Below, piece by piece: positions 20,455-31,574 of a stretch of 33,307 nt of DNA. A program made the position numbers and the translations under genes. The notes below the pieces were generated by a model. That model saw nothing but the letters and a program-made list of their open reading frames with translations, had not been told where the DNA came from and made no database searches. Every line of letters begins with the position of its first letter. The stretch's first letter is position 1. Origin of the DNA: Welwitschia mirabilis (Eukaryota > Gnetophyta > Gnetopsida > Welwitschiales); the NCBI GenBank assembly GCA_051453625.1, contig JBOZIK010000001.1, forward strand, positions 157,680,635-157,713,941, read 5' to 3'.

Positions 20455-21895
20455 TGAGTCTAATTCTAGTAGTTGTAAGTTGATAGAAGATTCAAAAATT
20501 AATAAAACCAAGGTTATTCATTTAAAAAGTAAGAAGAAGTTAATAAAGAGGTAGAAGAGAACTAATCCTAAGAAGAAGAAGTACAATATTCATAGTAAAA
20601 TTTGGCTATGCTTGTACCTATTGTTCATACATGGTTATTTATAAGATCATCCTAGAAATACAAATCTTGCATGTCCAAACCCAACTTTTACTAAAAATAT
20701 GAGGACTTCCATTTGTAGTATAGTCCTTGTGTCATTATTCTATAGAGATAATAACGAAAGCTATCATTAAAGCAAACACAATAGTAAAGAGTAGTAGAGA
20801 ATGAAATGATATTAGAGATCTAAAAATGGAATATATTATTCAAACTAACATAATAAATTTAAGAAAAAGCATAACTACTTAAAGTAAAAACATGTAGCTT
20901 TACTTCTAACTTATTCATATTGATATAATCCACCATAGCCATGAGTGTTCATGTAGTTCAACTCAAGCATAATGGTATAATCCCATGCATAATAGACATA
21001 AGTGTGATATAACCAAGCCATCTATATTTTATAGTAAGAATAAAATAAACATGAAAAATAGAATTCTTCCATGATCCACCAAATAAACAATCAGGTTATG
21101 AAAGATAGAATGAAAAGGAAAATCACCAAAATAGATCTTAAAGTAAAAGCATGCCTTAGTCATTCCTAATCATATATAGCATAACATTTAAAACTTGATA
21201 ACAAAGTAATGCAATAAGAATATGTAAAAATTTATTATTTAAAAACATAAAGCATATAATCTTAAAATATGCTCATGATAGAACCATAAGTATTTTGCTA
21301 GCTTAGTAGCTAGTCTATCACTATGAGAGGCTTAGAAGAAATACATGACTAAATCTCCAATATTCTTAATAATGATTTGCTATAAAGTGATCTCTTTCAA
21401 GTGAAAAGAGGTAGCGTATTTATGGGATAGGATTAGGATTTATAATTAGAGTTTCAAAAGATCTAATAAAATCATTTTAAATAATGCCCAAAGCACATAA
21501 GATAAAACTTTAGTCATGGGGCCAAATTGAAGGGTTCTTCTAGAAAATATTCCTCAATTATATTCTTTTTGTGGAAATGATTAGCAAGAATTGCTTGTAT
21601 CAAGAAAACTTAGAAACATAAGAATGATACTACTTTGCTCCAACTAACTGACACTACCATGCACGCCTAGGACTGACCCCATCATCAATTATGATTAGCA
21701 CAACTCCATCTCTTATCATAATGCTTTGTATGTACATTTATTTTGCAAAATGATAGTATTAAGATAGATTAATAGTAAAATACGATTTTCATGGACTTAA
21801 GTATAAGAAATATATAAAACTAAGATGATGAGTAATTAAACTAACTAACAAGGAGTTAATTCTTTAATATGAATATCAACTTTTAAATGTTATCA
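20455..21895 (-). repeat. 3' LTR of the minus-strand gypsy element
   Basis: This is homologous in reverse complement to 16860-18318. On the minus strand it opens with tgataacatttaaaag at 21895, right after a purine-rich tract, a proper LTR start. It holds the two-unit repeat (20911-21000) and the mutated TATA region (21416-21423). The far end near 20455 is estimated from LTR length and from where readable gag of the + element stops, so it may be off by 50 bp or more. Confidence 0.75.
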
Positions 21896-21896
21896 T

Positions 21897-21912
21897 ACCC
21901 CTTATCTGGCCT
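21897..21912 (-). other. Polypurine tract before the gypsy 3' LTR
   Basis: On the minus strand the sequence aggccagataaggggt stands directly before the LTR start. Its G-rich end and its position fit the plus-strand primer tract. Confidence 0.5.
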
Positions 21913-24900
21913 TTTTGTAGTTCCTTAGTAACTATGTCAAAAAATTAGATAACATGATAAAAATTAAAAATGAACTCAATTAAGGAAAAAAAATGAAGGT
22001 TTTCTGAAATAATTTAGCCAATATACTTATAAATTACACTTTAAGTAAAATATAGAGCATAAGAAATAAGTACTTTAAATGCAAATGCCATTCCCCCAAC
22101 CAAAATTGAATTTTATTCTTAAAGTCTAAAAGATGAAAAATTGAATGTAAACACAATTAGGAATGAATGATGCATTTGCTAATGTGGTTTAAAATGAGCT
22201 AGAAAATAAAATTACTAGAAAGAAAATATGCAATATAGGATTAAACTAGAAAAGATAAATTGCAGGCTAATGCAAATAAAAAGCTAAAAATTAAAGATGA
22301 AACTTTAGTTGTAATGTTTTAAAATTTTGAATATAAAATGCATAATTGCAAAAGATAGAAAATAACTAAAAGAAAATGGAAAATAAGGAGTGAATGTTAT
22401 GATTTTAAATTAGAGATATAAAGAATAAATCTAAATCAGTCAGTTTCTATAACATTTTTTAACAAAGACCCAATTGTTAAAAACATAGTTTATGTGATCA
22501 GTAATGCCTATCCAAAATGGGAACATATCTACACATGTAAAGGTGGAAGTTTTGATTAGGAATGTTAATGGTATCAGTTAGGGATGTTAGAGGTGCTAGC
22601 ACTATTAATGGTTAGGCATCAATTCTTATGTTTTAGATCTTAAGAGTTAAATGAAGTCATTTGAAATTGCATGGTAGTTTGGAATAAAATCTATTTTTAT
22701 AGAAATAGAAATTCACATTGATTTTATATTAAACTCAAATACATTACAATAAATTAAGATGTAAGTACAATGAATCTACTACAACTATAAAATATAGGTG
22801 AAGAAGAGTAAGAGGTTAAGAGAGTGAAAAAAACTTAGCTTAAAGATCTTTTATGATAAGTTAACATTTCTAGTTTTTCATTCATCTCTTCTTGATTCTT
22901 AGATATTTCTTTTGTTTTTTTGTATATTGTCCCTTTTTTTCTTATAAATTTTCAATCCAAGTCCTCTAATATTTGGGGACTTCCACTAAGAAGGTATCAC
23001 TTAAAGTGATAGAAGAATATCTAAGAGAGATAAAAGGAGGAGTGAAAGTTATTTGATTTTCTTCTGAAATTTCTTAGAGGATTCCTACAATTCAATCCTA
23101 ATTCTTGAACTTTTCAAGTTTGGTAATCATTCTAAGAGCATGATTTTAATGAAGGTTTTATTTCATCCCTTAAAGTCTAGGGTATGAACTAAGGAATTGT
23201 AGATTAAGTTTAAAAGTAAGAAAGGAAAGGCAAGATTACGTTTGCAACCAAAGTTATTGACTATAATAATGAAAAGATATTTATTAATATCAAAAGGTCT
23301 ACTATCATAGATAATCCTAATAACATCAAGGTGATTACTATAGGAATTGGTTATATGAGATGTGAGTAAAATATTTTAAATGATGAACCTAAAAAATACA
23401 AGTTGGTTCTTGTAAAGGTATTTGTAAGGTAGGGCTTCTTTTCTATTGGGTGCATATTAAATAGTAAAAGTGGCATAAAAATAGTTAAGGAATTTGATAA
23501 AAATATAAGGCAAATTATCATGGTACTATACTCCTAATAAAGTTTCTACATCATTCAAAGAAATAGTAAAGGAACTATGTTAAATAAAGAAGTGGATTAT
23601 CCAAGGGTCATCTACATCAATTCTTGCATCCTTATAGAATTTCAAAATAACCTTTGGAAAGTAATAGGTACTATCCTAATTTAGAAATTGGTTTCAATTT
23701 CTTGCTTGAATTTTATCAAGGTATCAGGGTGCAAATAAAGTAAGGAATGATGTAAAGATATCTTTCCCCAAAAAGGGTCTTACAGTTGCACTTATGGTAG
23801 CCTAAAAATTCTAGAATAGAAGAAAGAAAAAAGAGATGAAAATAAAATAAAAATGGAAATGAAAGTTAAAAAGGTAAAAAAATAGATTGAATAAATAATA
23901 GATAATTTTTTAAAAAAAAAATCTTAGAAATGGTTTAAAATTTAAGAGAAGGCTTACATAATACTATAAGAAAGGATTAAACATGCAGTAAGACAAATAG
24001 ATGGTGCCACTAATGAGGATAGGTGGTAGCATTGGGATAACTCAAGATATGGCTCAAGTAAATTTGAGAAGGATTCTAGTAGTTTAATGGTCAAAAAAGT
24101 AAAAATTGAATGCTTGGTACAGATGTCTTGAAAATATTAGGTTTTTATGGAAAGTGGATGGAATGAGGACCATTAGATGACTAAGTTTTATTAAAAATTT
24201 AGATTGATTATACCTTAGATCTAGGCATGGATAAAGGATTCAAATCATATAAAACATAATATGTTTATGGGTGTGATTTTTAATAGAAATAAGATTATAT
24301 GATTATGGCTTGAGATGGATAATAAAAGTGAGTGAAAATGTGATGGATTAAATGAATGTAATTTAGAACCTTGTTATACATCCTATGAATAAATCAGAGA
24401 AGATAAAATATAAGCTAATGGTATTATTTATTTACATAATTTTGGACGAATCCTTTACCAAGAAAAATGAAATTCTAATTAGTAAATTCTTACAACCTTA
24501 CAATTAGCCAAAGCATGTTAAATTCAGTTGTTAAAATAAGAAAACAAAAGATTTATCTAATTCCACCTTAATTTCATTCCTTTTCCTTTCTCTTTCATGG
24601 GCATCTAAGTTTTAAACATTTAATAAGATTGAACATTCATTGTTGTGATACCTCTTTTAAATAGATTTAATATGTTATACAAAAATGATTTAATATCACA
24701 TTGTCAATAAGCATCTATAGCCCTGATGTAGATGAATGTATCATAAATGAATTATTAAAGTTGCATTTCCAGTAGGTATTCATAGCACTAATGTAATTAA
24801 ATAAACCTAACAAAAATGATCATGAATAATGTGCTAAAGATCTTTGAGGATTTTCTTGATGTTTCTTACCCTTTATTATACATTCTTTCCTCTTTTTGTG

Positions 24901-25690
24901 TTTATAGCATATTAAAGGGATAATTGACCAATTATCCTAATACAAAAGTAGTCATATCTCTGTGAATGCTTTTAAACATAGAAACATCATGAAAAACAAA
25001 AAATCATCTTTTTTGTTAATTCTGAATTGAAGATATCTAAATGCATGCAAATCTTAATGAATAACTTAAACATTCACAACACTAGTTAATAAAAAAGCAA
25101 AAACTTACAAAATTTGAACTAAGCTTTGAAAAGGTAAAAAGATCTCTAATTCATAAATTAAATAAAATATTATTAACCACAATCAATGAGTCTCATGAAC
25201 TCATAAGATAATGGAAGAGGCACATGAAATATAGGCAATTAGGAGGTTATATGGGGATAACTAGATCAGTAAAAGTGGTTAAAAATGGATGAGGTAAATG
25301 GAAATTATTAGGGTTTTCTATGAAAAAAGCCTATTTGAAGACATGTGGGTTTTCTAATAGTTTGATATAAGCATATCAAGGCTAAATTAGATTAATATAA
25401 CTAATTTTATTTGATAAAATTAAGTTGGGCTCACAAGATTAGTATGTAGTCATGGATGAAGGTGAAAAAATTAAATGATCAAGATTAAAAGGATATAATG
25501 GTTTTCAAGTGATACATTAAGCTTAGGAACATTGTCATGAGAGGACTATACACATGAATTGAGAATTTCAAGAAGGGTATGGGAAGAATACTCATTAAGG
25601 CTCATACGTTCCAACTCATAAAAGGATCATCTTATTTATTTTTCTTGCTTAACTAATAATTCTTTCAAAGTATTTTCCTTTGATAAAGGC
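21913..25690. other. Gypsy interior without recognisable pol; mixed remnants
   Basis: RT, RNase H and integrase of the minus-strand gypsy element should be here, but I found no catalytic motif in any minus frame. Two local signals stand out. First, 23930-24060 resembles the leader segment 27440-27530 (both on the minus strand), so part of another gypsy copy may be embedded. Second, a + frame around 23226-23530 has only two stops in about 100 codons. A purine-rich tract lies at 23810-23950. The stretch may be a patchwork of several insertions. Confidence 0.45.
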
Positions 25691-25869
25691 ATAGATGGAT
25701 TAGAAATCAATGAATTAACAAGGTTATCATCAAAGATATATCTTAGATCTTCAAGATGAAAATCCATATTATAAGAAGAATCATTACCATGTGAATTATG
25801 GCTTAAACAAGCTAATGATAGAGAAGAAACAATGTTTCATTGGAAGAAGGATTAAGATCATGAAGACTT

Positions 25870-26260
25870 TCAACAAACTCCAATTCTTCCAAGTCATCAA
25901 GTTACTTTATCATATTGAACATATTCAACTCAAAAATCATTTTTCCAAATAAAATATTTCTAAGACCATTTATACAATTGATAAAAGAATTACACGTATC
26001 AAGAAATAGATTCCCCAAAATAACAGGAATGGTATGAGTTCTAGTTTTTTCCATATCCAAAACTATAAATTCCACTAAAAAGTAGTAATTTTTACTTAGA
26101 CAATTATGTCTTATACTATTTTTAAAGGTGTTTTTAAAGAATTATTAGTCAATTGTAGTTGAAGTTTGATATATTTTAGATAATTTAAACTATGTTATTT
26201 GTATATACTATAAGGTAAAAGATTAACACTAGCTTCAAAATCTAACAAATCTTATTAAAA
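25870..26260 (-). pseudogene. Ty3/gypsy protease relic, minus copy
   Basis: This is the aspartic protease of the minus-strand gypsy element. On the minus strand at about 26251-26210 it reads DLLDFEASVNLLPYSIY, the active-site region of plant gypsy proteases. The catalytic Asp is kept, but the family's Asp-Leu-Gly-Ala-Ser reads Asp-Phe-Glu-Ala-Ser; a Gly-to-Glu change is a single G-to-A step. The C-terminal half is open for some 55 codons (about 26070-25910): FIVLDMEKTRTHTIPVILG, then N-L-F-L-D-T-C-N and IFELNMFNMIK. A stop follows the first block (a Gln position in relatives), and a frame change is needed between the halves. Gag lies just upstream, as expected. No RT follows. Family identity is firm; activity is excluded by the breaks. 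Confidence 0.88.
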
Positions 26261-26389
26261 TTTTGTGTTTCTAATAGTAATGAATATTGTAAGAACTATA
26301 GGTGTTAGAGTAGGAATTAGGATTATATGGTTTTCCCATTTTATCTTATAGCATTAACTTGTTCTTTCACCACTTCTTAGAACATGGAA

Positions 26390-27190
26390 ATGAATAGATA
26401 ATTTAAAGTTTCATGAGTATCCACATGACAAATGTTGTAATGAAGGGTTGGAGTTATGGGCTTAGGATTGGTACTAAGAGTTTTAATTTTCTTAGAGCTC
26501 TCATCTAGATTTTGGTTAATCTTAATGTTGTCAAAGATTTTGAAAATAGTACTAGACCTAATAGGTTATTGTGATCTTATTTGCTAATTACGTTTCTTCC
26601 AATTCTTAAAAACTTTTAGCTATGATCTCAAGGAAACTCCATGATTTATCAATCTTAATATATAAAATGCTTCTCCTATACATCATCTCCATAAGTTATC
26701 TATAATTAGATCAAATGACTTCATAAAAAAATATACTTCTTCCCTAAAGCCATGTTATGGGCATTTAAGAAGTGAATATTTGCATCTCTCTAAGGTATAG
26801 GAAAAGGTTTCACTTTTCTTTTATTAGAAGTTCACGATTTATCTTCTAGTGGCATTGGTTTTGTAATTAGTGAAAAATTTTCTAATGATTACTTAATTGA
26901 GTTTAGTTCATGTAGTGATGAAAATAGATTTCAATATATAAAGCCAAGATTTTTCCTTCTATTTAAGGGAAAAAAGGTATGAGATCAATATATATGCATT
27001 GGATGTATTTGGATTTTGAGGGATTATAGAAAGAACATACTCAAATCCTTTGAAATGTAAGAAAGAAATATTAGATTCTAAACTAAAAAAGTGTGAAAGA
27101 AGTTAAATCAAAATTAGTTTAAAGTGAATTATTTTAGCATTAAAAGTTAAATAATGTAAGAAGGTTTACCTAGAAATTGAGGTTAAAGAT
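26390..27190 (-). pseudogene. Ty3/gypsy gag, minus copy, dead
   Basis: This is the gag of the minus-strand element. In one continuous frame from about 27170 to 26730 it reads FKLILI*LLSHFFSLES, then NTSNAYILISYLFSLK*KEK, SWLYILKSIFITT*TKLN, RKFFTNYKTNATRR, SETFSYTLERCKYSLLKCP and *HGF. This is the Retrotrans_gag domain with seven or so stops, most at Gln or Trp positions of relatives. The zinc-knuckle site at 26398-26439 reads YNICHVDTHETLNY: Cys4 and His9 are kept, but Cys1 and Cys14 are Tyr, each a single TGT-to-TAT change. The + copy lost a different set of ligands. After the knuckle comes EVVKEQVNAIR, matched by DIVNE*FNVIG in the + copy. The protein is clearly dead and clearly homologous to 19247-20210. 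Confidence 0.88.
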
Positions 27191-28065
27191 AGTATTTCAA
27201 TATCTATCTAGGTTAGTTTGGATAAAGATTACTTCCAAAGTTATTATAGCTTTATTAAGGTCTCTCTTATGAATGGTCTCTAAGGTTTCCATTTATGTTG
27301 AATTCAAGAGGGATTTGATGTAATTGACCATAAGAGGTTCATTTCTAGTTCACAGAATATAAGAACATATTCAAGACAAATTATGATTTTAAAAACACAT
27401 AGTAAGTGAAAATGTTTAAGTTGTTATAAACATAAATTTTACAAAAGATGAAGACAATCTGACATAAGAAGTTGGCAACACTAGTGAGGCAAAATGGTAG
27501 TGTTAGTAAGATGGCATAAAATAATTTGCTAAAAATGATAGTAAGAATTCTAGAAAAAATAATAATCTAAGATATAGATTACTTCAACAGAATGACAAAG
27601 ATAGACTGCATAAAGATTTCAGAAAGGACTAATGTAATACTAAAAAATACAATGTAATGCAATGTAAGAAATGAAAGTTATAAAAAAAAGAACTTTTAGT
27701 ATTAAAGTATTTCTTTAAGATTTATGCTAATGAAGTTCTTTTTTCAAAATCCATCTTTAAGTACTTACTAAGAAATTCACCTGAGATACAAAAGGAAAGA
27801 GAATATAGAAGATATGGTAAACAAAGAAGATGGATAAAGGAATGAAAAATGTTTTTGTGATTGCTTTTTCTTTAAAAATTGCAAGAGATCAGCTTCTATA
27901 AAAAAATTTTATGTACTATCCAAATAATCTTCTACAAGAAAATAAAAGGAACAAAAATAAAAATTAAAAGAAAAGGAAGAAAAAAGTGAAAAGGAATAAA
28001 AAAAAAAGAAGTTACTAGATCAGGTTCCATCAATTTAGTATCAAGCATGATCAACACCAATCCAT
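27191..28065 (-). other. Leader of the minus-strand gypsy element
   Basis: On the minus strand it starts attggtgttgatcatgcttg at the right end and is rich in T/C runs (A/G on the + strand, 27940-28020). It aligns colinearly with 18319-19240. A segment with caacactagtgaggcaaaat (+, about 27476) recurs in altered form near 24005. Confidence 0.65.
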
Positions 28066-28268
28066 TAGTGATTTAAAAAAAACACTAGAAAGGAACTAGT
28101 ATAAAATAAAAAGAAAAAATTAAGAAAAATTAAGAACTAGTAATGAGATAAAAAAATATAAATTATATGCATACCCTGCTATAACTACCATACCCTTATT
28201 CCTAATAATGGTATTATAAAGTTGTGCATGATGAAATTTAACTATAGTTCTATCTATTATTAATATTA
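28066..28268 (-). repeat. Remnant of the gypsy 5' LTR, cut by copia
   Basis: On the minus strand, attattaggaataagggtat (about 28222) matches attgttaggaatagtagcat of the + LTR (about 18149), followed in both by g-catgcat and a T/C-rich tail. Homology stops at the edge of the copia LTR at about 28268. The 67-codon minus frame 28120-28323 crosses this junction and is not a gene. Confidence 0.7.
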
Positions 28269-29663
28269 TAGGATTGAGAACCCTATGAGGAGAAAGGGAA
28301 GGGGGGTTTGAATATGTTTCCAAAAATTATTCAAATAACTTCACAATAGTAACTTTATTTAAAATGAATCACTAAAAATTTATGCAAGAAAAATGAAACT
28401 ATTCTGAAGAATGAAATAATAGAAAGCACAGAAATACTAATCAGAAGCATACAAGATTTATAGTGGTTTGAGAAACCTCCTACTATACTCTCGATGATTA
28501 ACTTCTATCCAAGCCTGATCTGGATCTCTATTAATCTATTTTAGGTCTACAGGTTTACTTATAACCTTTACAAATGGACTTTTTCTAATGCTTAGTTTCA
28601 ACCTTTTGCAAGAAATCATAGTAGTAATGATGGTATGTCCAAATGCATAGGTATCACTTGATGTTTGGCTTAATGAAAGTATTAAAACACTTTTTCAGAA
28701 TATAGTATAATCTAAAAACAAATAGTGCTATAAATTTAACCATATATGCAAAGATACCATAGTTCTTGGTTCATCTTTGATTAGTAATGAGATGCCGATA
28801 AGTATAATGAACAAACCAAAAAGATTCAAAAATTCAGTAAAAATTCTAACAGTGGTTTGACTCTTGGTAATATATAGCTAAATACTTTTAGGACTTTTTA
28901 AAAGTAAAAAGATCTTCTAATAGCCATAAAAGGATTTATAATGATTATAAACTTTGCATTTCCACCATGGCTGATGGACTACTCAAATATTCAGTCGACC
29001 TCATTTGGTGTTGTTACTTAAATCGGTTGTCCTTGTATTCTTTTAGTCAATTTCAATTTCTTATAGATTCATGTTTGGTTGATCCCTAAGGATATAGTTG
29101 ACCATTAATTTGATCACCCATAGGTCTATCTAGTTACTTGCTTGATCTAGATAAAATCCAACATAGTTTTCTGCTCTAGGTCTAGTCAATCCCTCAGGAA
29201 TTTGGTTGACTCCTTGTTGATCAGTCGTAAAGTATCAAATGCATAGTGCTCAAGTTTGTTCAACCCCTTAAATGTCTAGTGAATCCCTTGATGATCAACT
29301 AAGAAGTACTGGATACATAGTGCTCTAGTCTAAGAAACCCCTTAAATAAATGATCAACCCCTTAATGATTAGTTAAAACGAACTAGTGCTCAGGTTTTTA
29401 GGTCTAAACAACTCCTCATAATTTTAGTCAATCCCTATGAATTCAGTTCATTTTTGAGTGTTTGCCTCAGGTGTGATGAACTTCTTAGAATTTTTATTAC
29501 TGTCTAAAGATGTATCAAAACTTAATAGGTTTTAAGATCAAAATGTGACAATATTAATTTAACTTCTGACCTATAATTTGATTGATATTTTCTGCAAAAG
29601 ATACAACAAGATTTGCTACATAAAAAACATTAGCTTAACATTAATTTGTAAATAATAATTCAA
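28269..29663 (-). repeat. 3' LTR of the right-hand copia element
   Basis: The right end is set by the polypurine tract and a TG (29662-29661 on the minus strand). The left end is set by ggattgagaaccctatgagg, the G-rich terminal block of this LTR group (28271 on), good to about 5 bp. A phrase found in many plant copia LTRs (tagtggtttgagaaacctcc) is at 28460. Between 28980 and 29420 there are many degenerate copies of a gttgaccccttaa-like phrase. Confidence 0.78.
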
Positions 29664-29666
29664 AAA

Positions 29667-29680
29667 TCTCCCACTTTGAC
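29667..29680 (-). other. Polypurine tract of the right-hand copia element
   Basis: On the minus strand gtcaaagtgggaga precedes the LTR start, a good match to the purine tract before plant copia 3' LTRs. Related wording stands before the LTR at 8614-8625. Confidence 0.75.
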
Positions 29681-30724
29681 ATTAATAAAAATTTTTTTCT
29701 TAGTTGAAAAGATTAGATTTAGTAAAACTACCCCTCACAAAATGCTTATTAACTTTTACAAAACATATTAACCATTTTATATTAATTTAGGACATTTTGA
29801 AAAGTTTCAAATTTGTGCCAATATTAAAACCATTTGAAATATAATTTATAAGATATGAAATTACTAAACTATATAGGATAAATAATATTTTAATCATGAA
29901 TCATTTAATAACAATAAGATATATTAGTACTTAGAATTCATAGTGAAAATATATACGCATTTAAAAATTGAGACAAAACATTTTTAACATGAAAACCAAG
30001 TGCATTTATATTACTAAATATAAGAAGTACAATGAAAGGTACTTATCAAGAGTAGATACAACTGAAATTAACATAAACAGCTAACTAATTCTTCCCCTTT
30101 TGATATCAATAATAAAGAAGAGAAGAGGCACAAGCATAAAAGAAAAATATAAGCATAGAAAGAGAGAATTAGTCAGATTCCTCTTCTTTCTTCTCTTCTA
30201 ATTCTTATTTAGGATATTTTTCTTCTTTATTTTTCTCTTTTTTAGCTACTTTCCATGCTAAGCTTTTTGTTTCCTCTAAAGTATTAGAAATCTCATCCTC
30301 AACTGCAATTAAAGCTTATTTCATGTGCCTAATATGAGAGTTAATCCACCTCAGGTATGAAATAGTCTATTCTATTGAGACTTGCTTGGGAGAAAGAGAT
30401 TTATAGGACTTCTTAGATTTGGTAAATATATGTATGCAAGATAATTTCGCATGTCCAATGGATGTTATGGGTTTAAGAGTTTCAAGCTTTAGGTAAAAAG
30501 TGACTCAATAATGATGGAAAAAATTTATAATCAACACAAAGTAGGATAGAGTCCTAGTTCTATGATACTCTAATAGAGAAACCATATTTTTTCATATAAT
30601 ACAGGGGCATCAATGGAATGCTTAGTACCTACTAAGTACATCAAATAGGCCCTATATTGAAGGCCTCATCATGATGACCAGCTAAAGGCAAAAAATTATA
30701 GGTAAAAACTAAGTGAAGAAACCT
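29681..30724 (-). other. 3' region between extra ORF and LTR
   Basis: There is no intact frame. A second polypurine-like phrase, gatatcaaaaggggaagaat on the minus strand, lies at 30090-30109; repeated purine tracts are known from Sirevirus 3' ends. The stretch 30175-30300 encodes a Lys/Glu-rich segment in broken frames, probably the tail of the extra ORF. Confidence 0.5.
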
Positions 30725-31222
30725 TTACTTTAGGGTAAGAAAAGAAATAGAAATAGTGTGCTTCCAACTATGAAACTTACAACAAATCTCCCTTATGACC
30801 TTTGCTTTGTCTTCCATGGAGTTACAAAGAGGAAAAGGCTCCTCATAGTCTCCTCTTAGAATATCGGCAATGGCCACAACGTAGTTTGTGATTACCTTTA
30901 TTTTCTTCCCAAAAATGAGGGTTTTAAAGGTTTTAGTGTCATGATTATAAGAATCATTACAATAATAAATCCTTTTAAGAAAAGTATAAATAGGACCCGT
31001 AACATTAATAAAATAGAAGAGATCCATATCTCACAAAATTTGGATCATATCTCTGAGCTCCCTTAGCTCTAAAGTAGCAACAGATCTTTCCTAGAAAATT
31101 GGCTTCTTCTCAAACTTCTCCTAGAACTTGTCTAAAGTTTTATTAGACATGCCTTGGTAGAAGTAGTAAGGATATCTACTAGCAGCCTCCTTTTTCCTTC
31201 TTCTAGAGGATTCCTTAGCCAT
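30725..31222 (-). pseudogene. Extra 3' ORF of the copia element, broken
   Basis: On the minus strand an ATG at 31222 starts MAKESSRRRKKEAASRYPYY. The same frame continues, with three stops (two TAG, one TGA), to FINVTGPIYTFLKRIYYC and a 100-codon open tail (31027-30725) ending in TISISFLTLK. The Arg/Lys-rich start and the order of conserved hydrophobic blocks recall the putative plant transposon protein domain (PF20167) found in many plant retroelements; Sireviruses often carry an additional ORF at this place. All three stops follow from a single C-to-T change in CAG or CGA codons. Its function is not known; I cannot say whether it is envelope-like. The domain match is from memory and needs a profile search. 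Confidence 0.6.
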
Positions 31223-31574
31223 TGCAACTATTGGTAAGAGCTTGAAGATAAGAAAAATCTAAGATAGATGCTAGATTTAAAGGAGACAGGTGGCTAGAAA
31301 ATAATAAAAAGGGTTTGGAATCCACTTTCTTTTAAAAATATGGTTGATTAGTTTGATTTTGATAATAAAATTAGATCCACTGAAAAATCTTCTACATTAT
31401 AATCCTACAAGTCTAGTCGACTAATTTGAGTTTAGATTAACCTATCAAGACACAAATCTATAGTACTATTAGGGTCTGGGAAACTAGGATTTTAGGCCAG
31501 TCGACTGATCACGTCCAATCAACTAAATCATAGATCCAATCGACTATCTTGCAATTAGCTAGAGGATGATGAAA

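Larger units (their letters stand above)
16860..20455 (+). mobile_element. Ty3/gypsy element on +, truncated (LTR, leader, gag)
   Basis: In + order there are a 5' LTR (about 16860-18318), a leader (18319-19240) and gag (about 19247-20210). Each part has a colinear counterpart in the minus-strand gypsy element further right, which fixes the assignment. The protease that should follow gag by a few hundred bases is absent, because near 20455 the sequence passes into the 3' LTR of that other element. Protease, pol and 3' LTR are not visible. The best reading is that the minus element was inserted into this one and that the rest lies beyond the right edge or was deleted. The gag type and the homologous protease point to the Athila/Tat side of Ty3/gypsy. 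Confidence 0.8.
20455..28268 (-). mobile_element. Ty3/gypsy element on -, nested and broken
   Basis: On the minus strand the order is a 5' LTR remnant (28268 to about 28066), leader, gag (about 27190-26390), protease (about 26260-25870), a region of about 4 kb without recognisable RT or integrase, a polypurine tract, and a 3' LTR (21895 to about 20455). It belongs to the same family as the + element it seems to have entered near 20455. Its own 5' LTR is cut at 28268 by a copia element, so the missing part of that LTR should lie beyond the right edge. Gag and protease order and motifs are seen directly; the nesting order is inferred from where homology stops. Confidence 0.8.

Noticed and set aside
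28120-28323. 67-codon minus-strand frame
   Set aside because: It crosses the junction between a copia LTR and a gypsy LTR remnant, so it cannot be an old gene.
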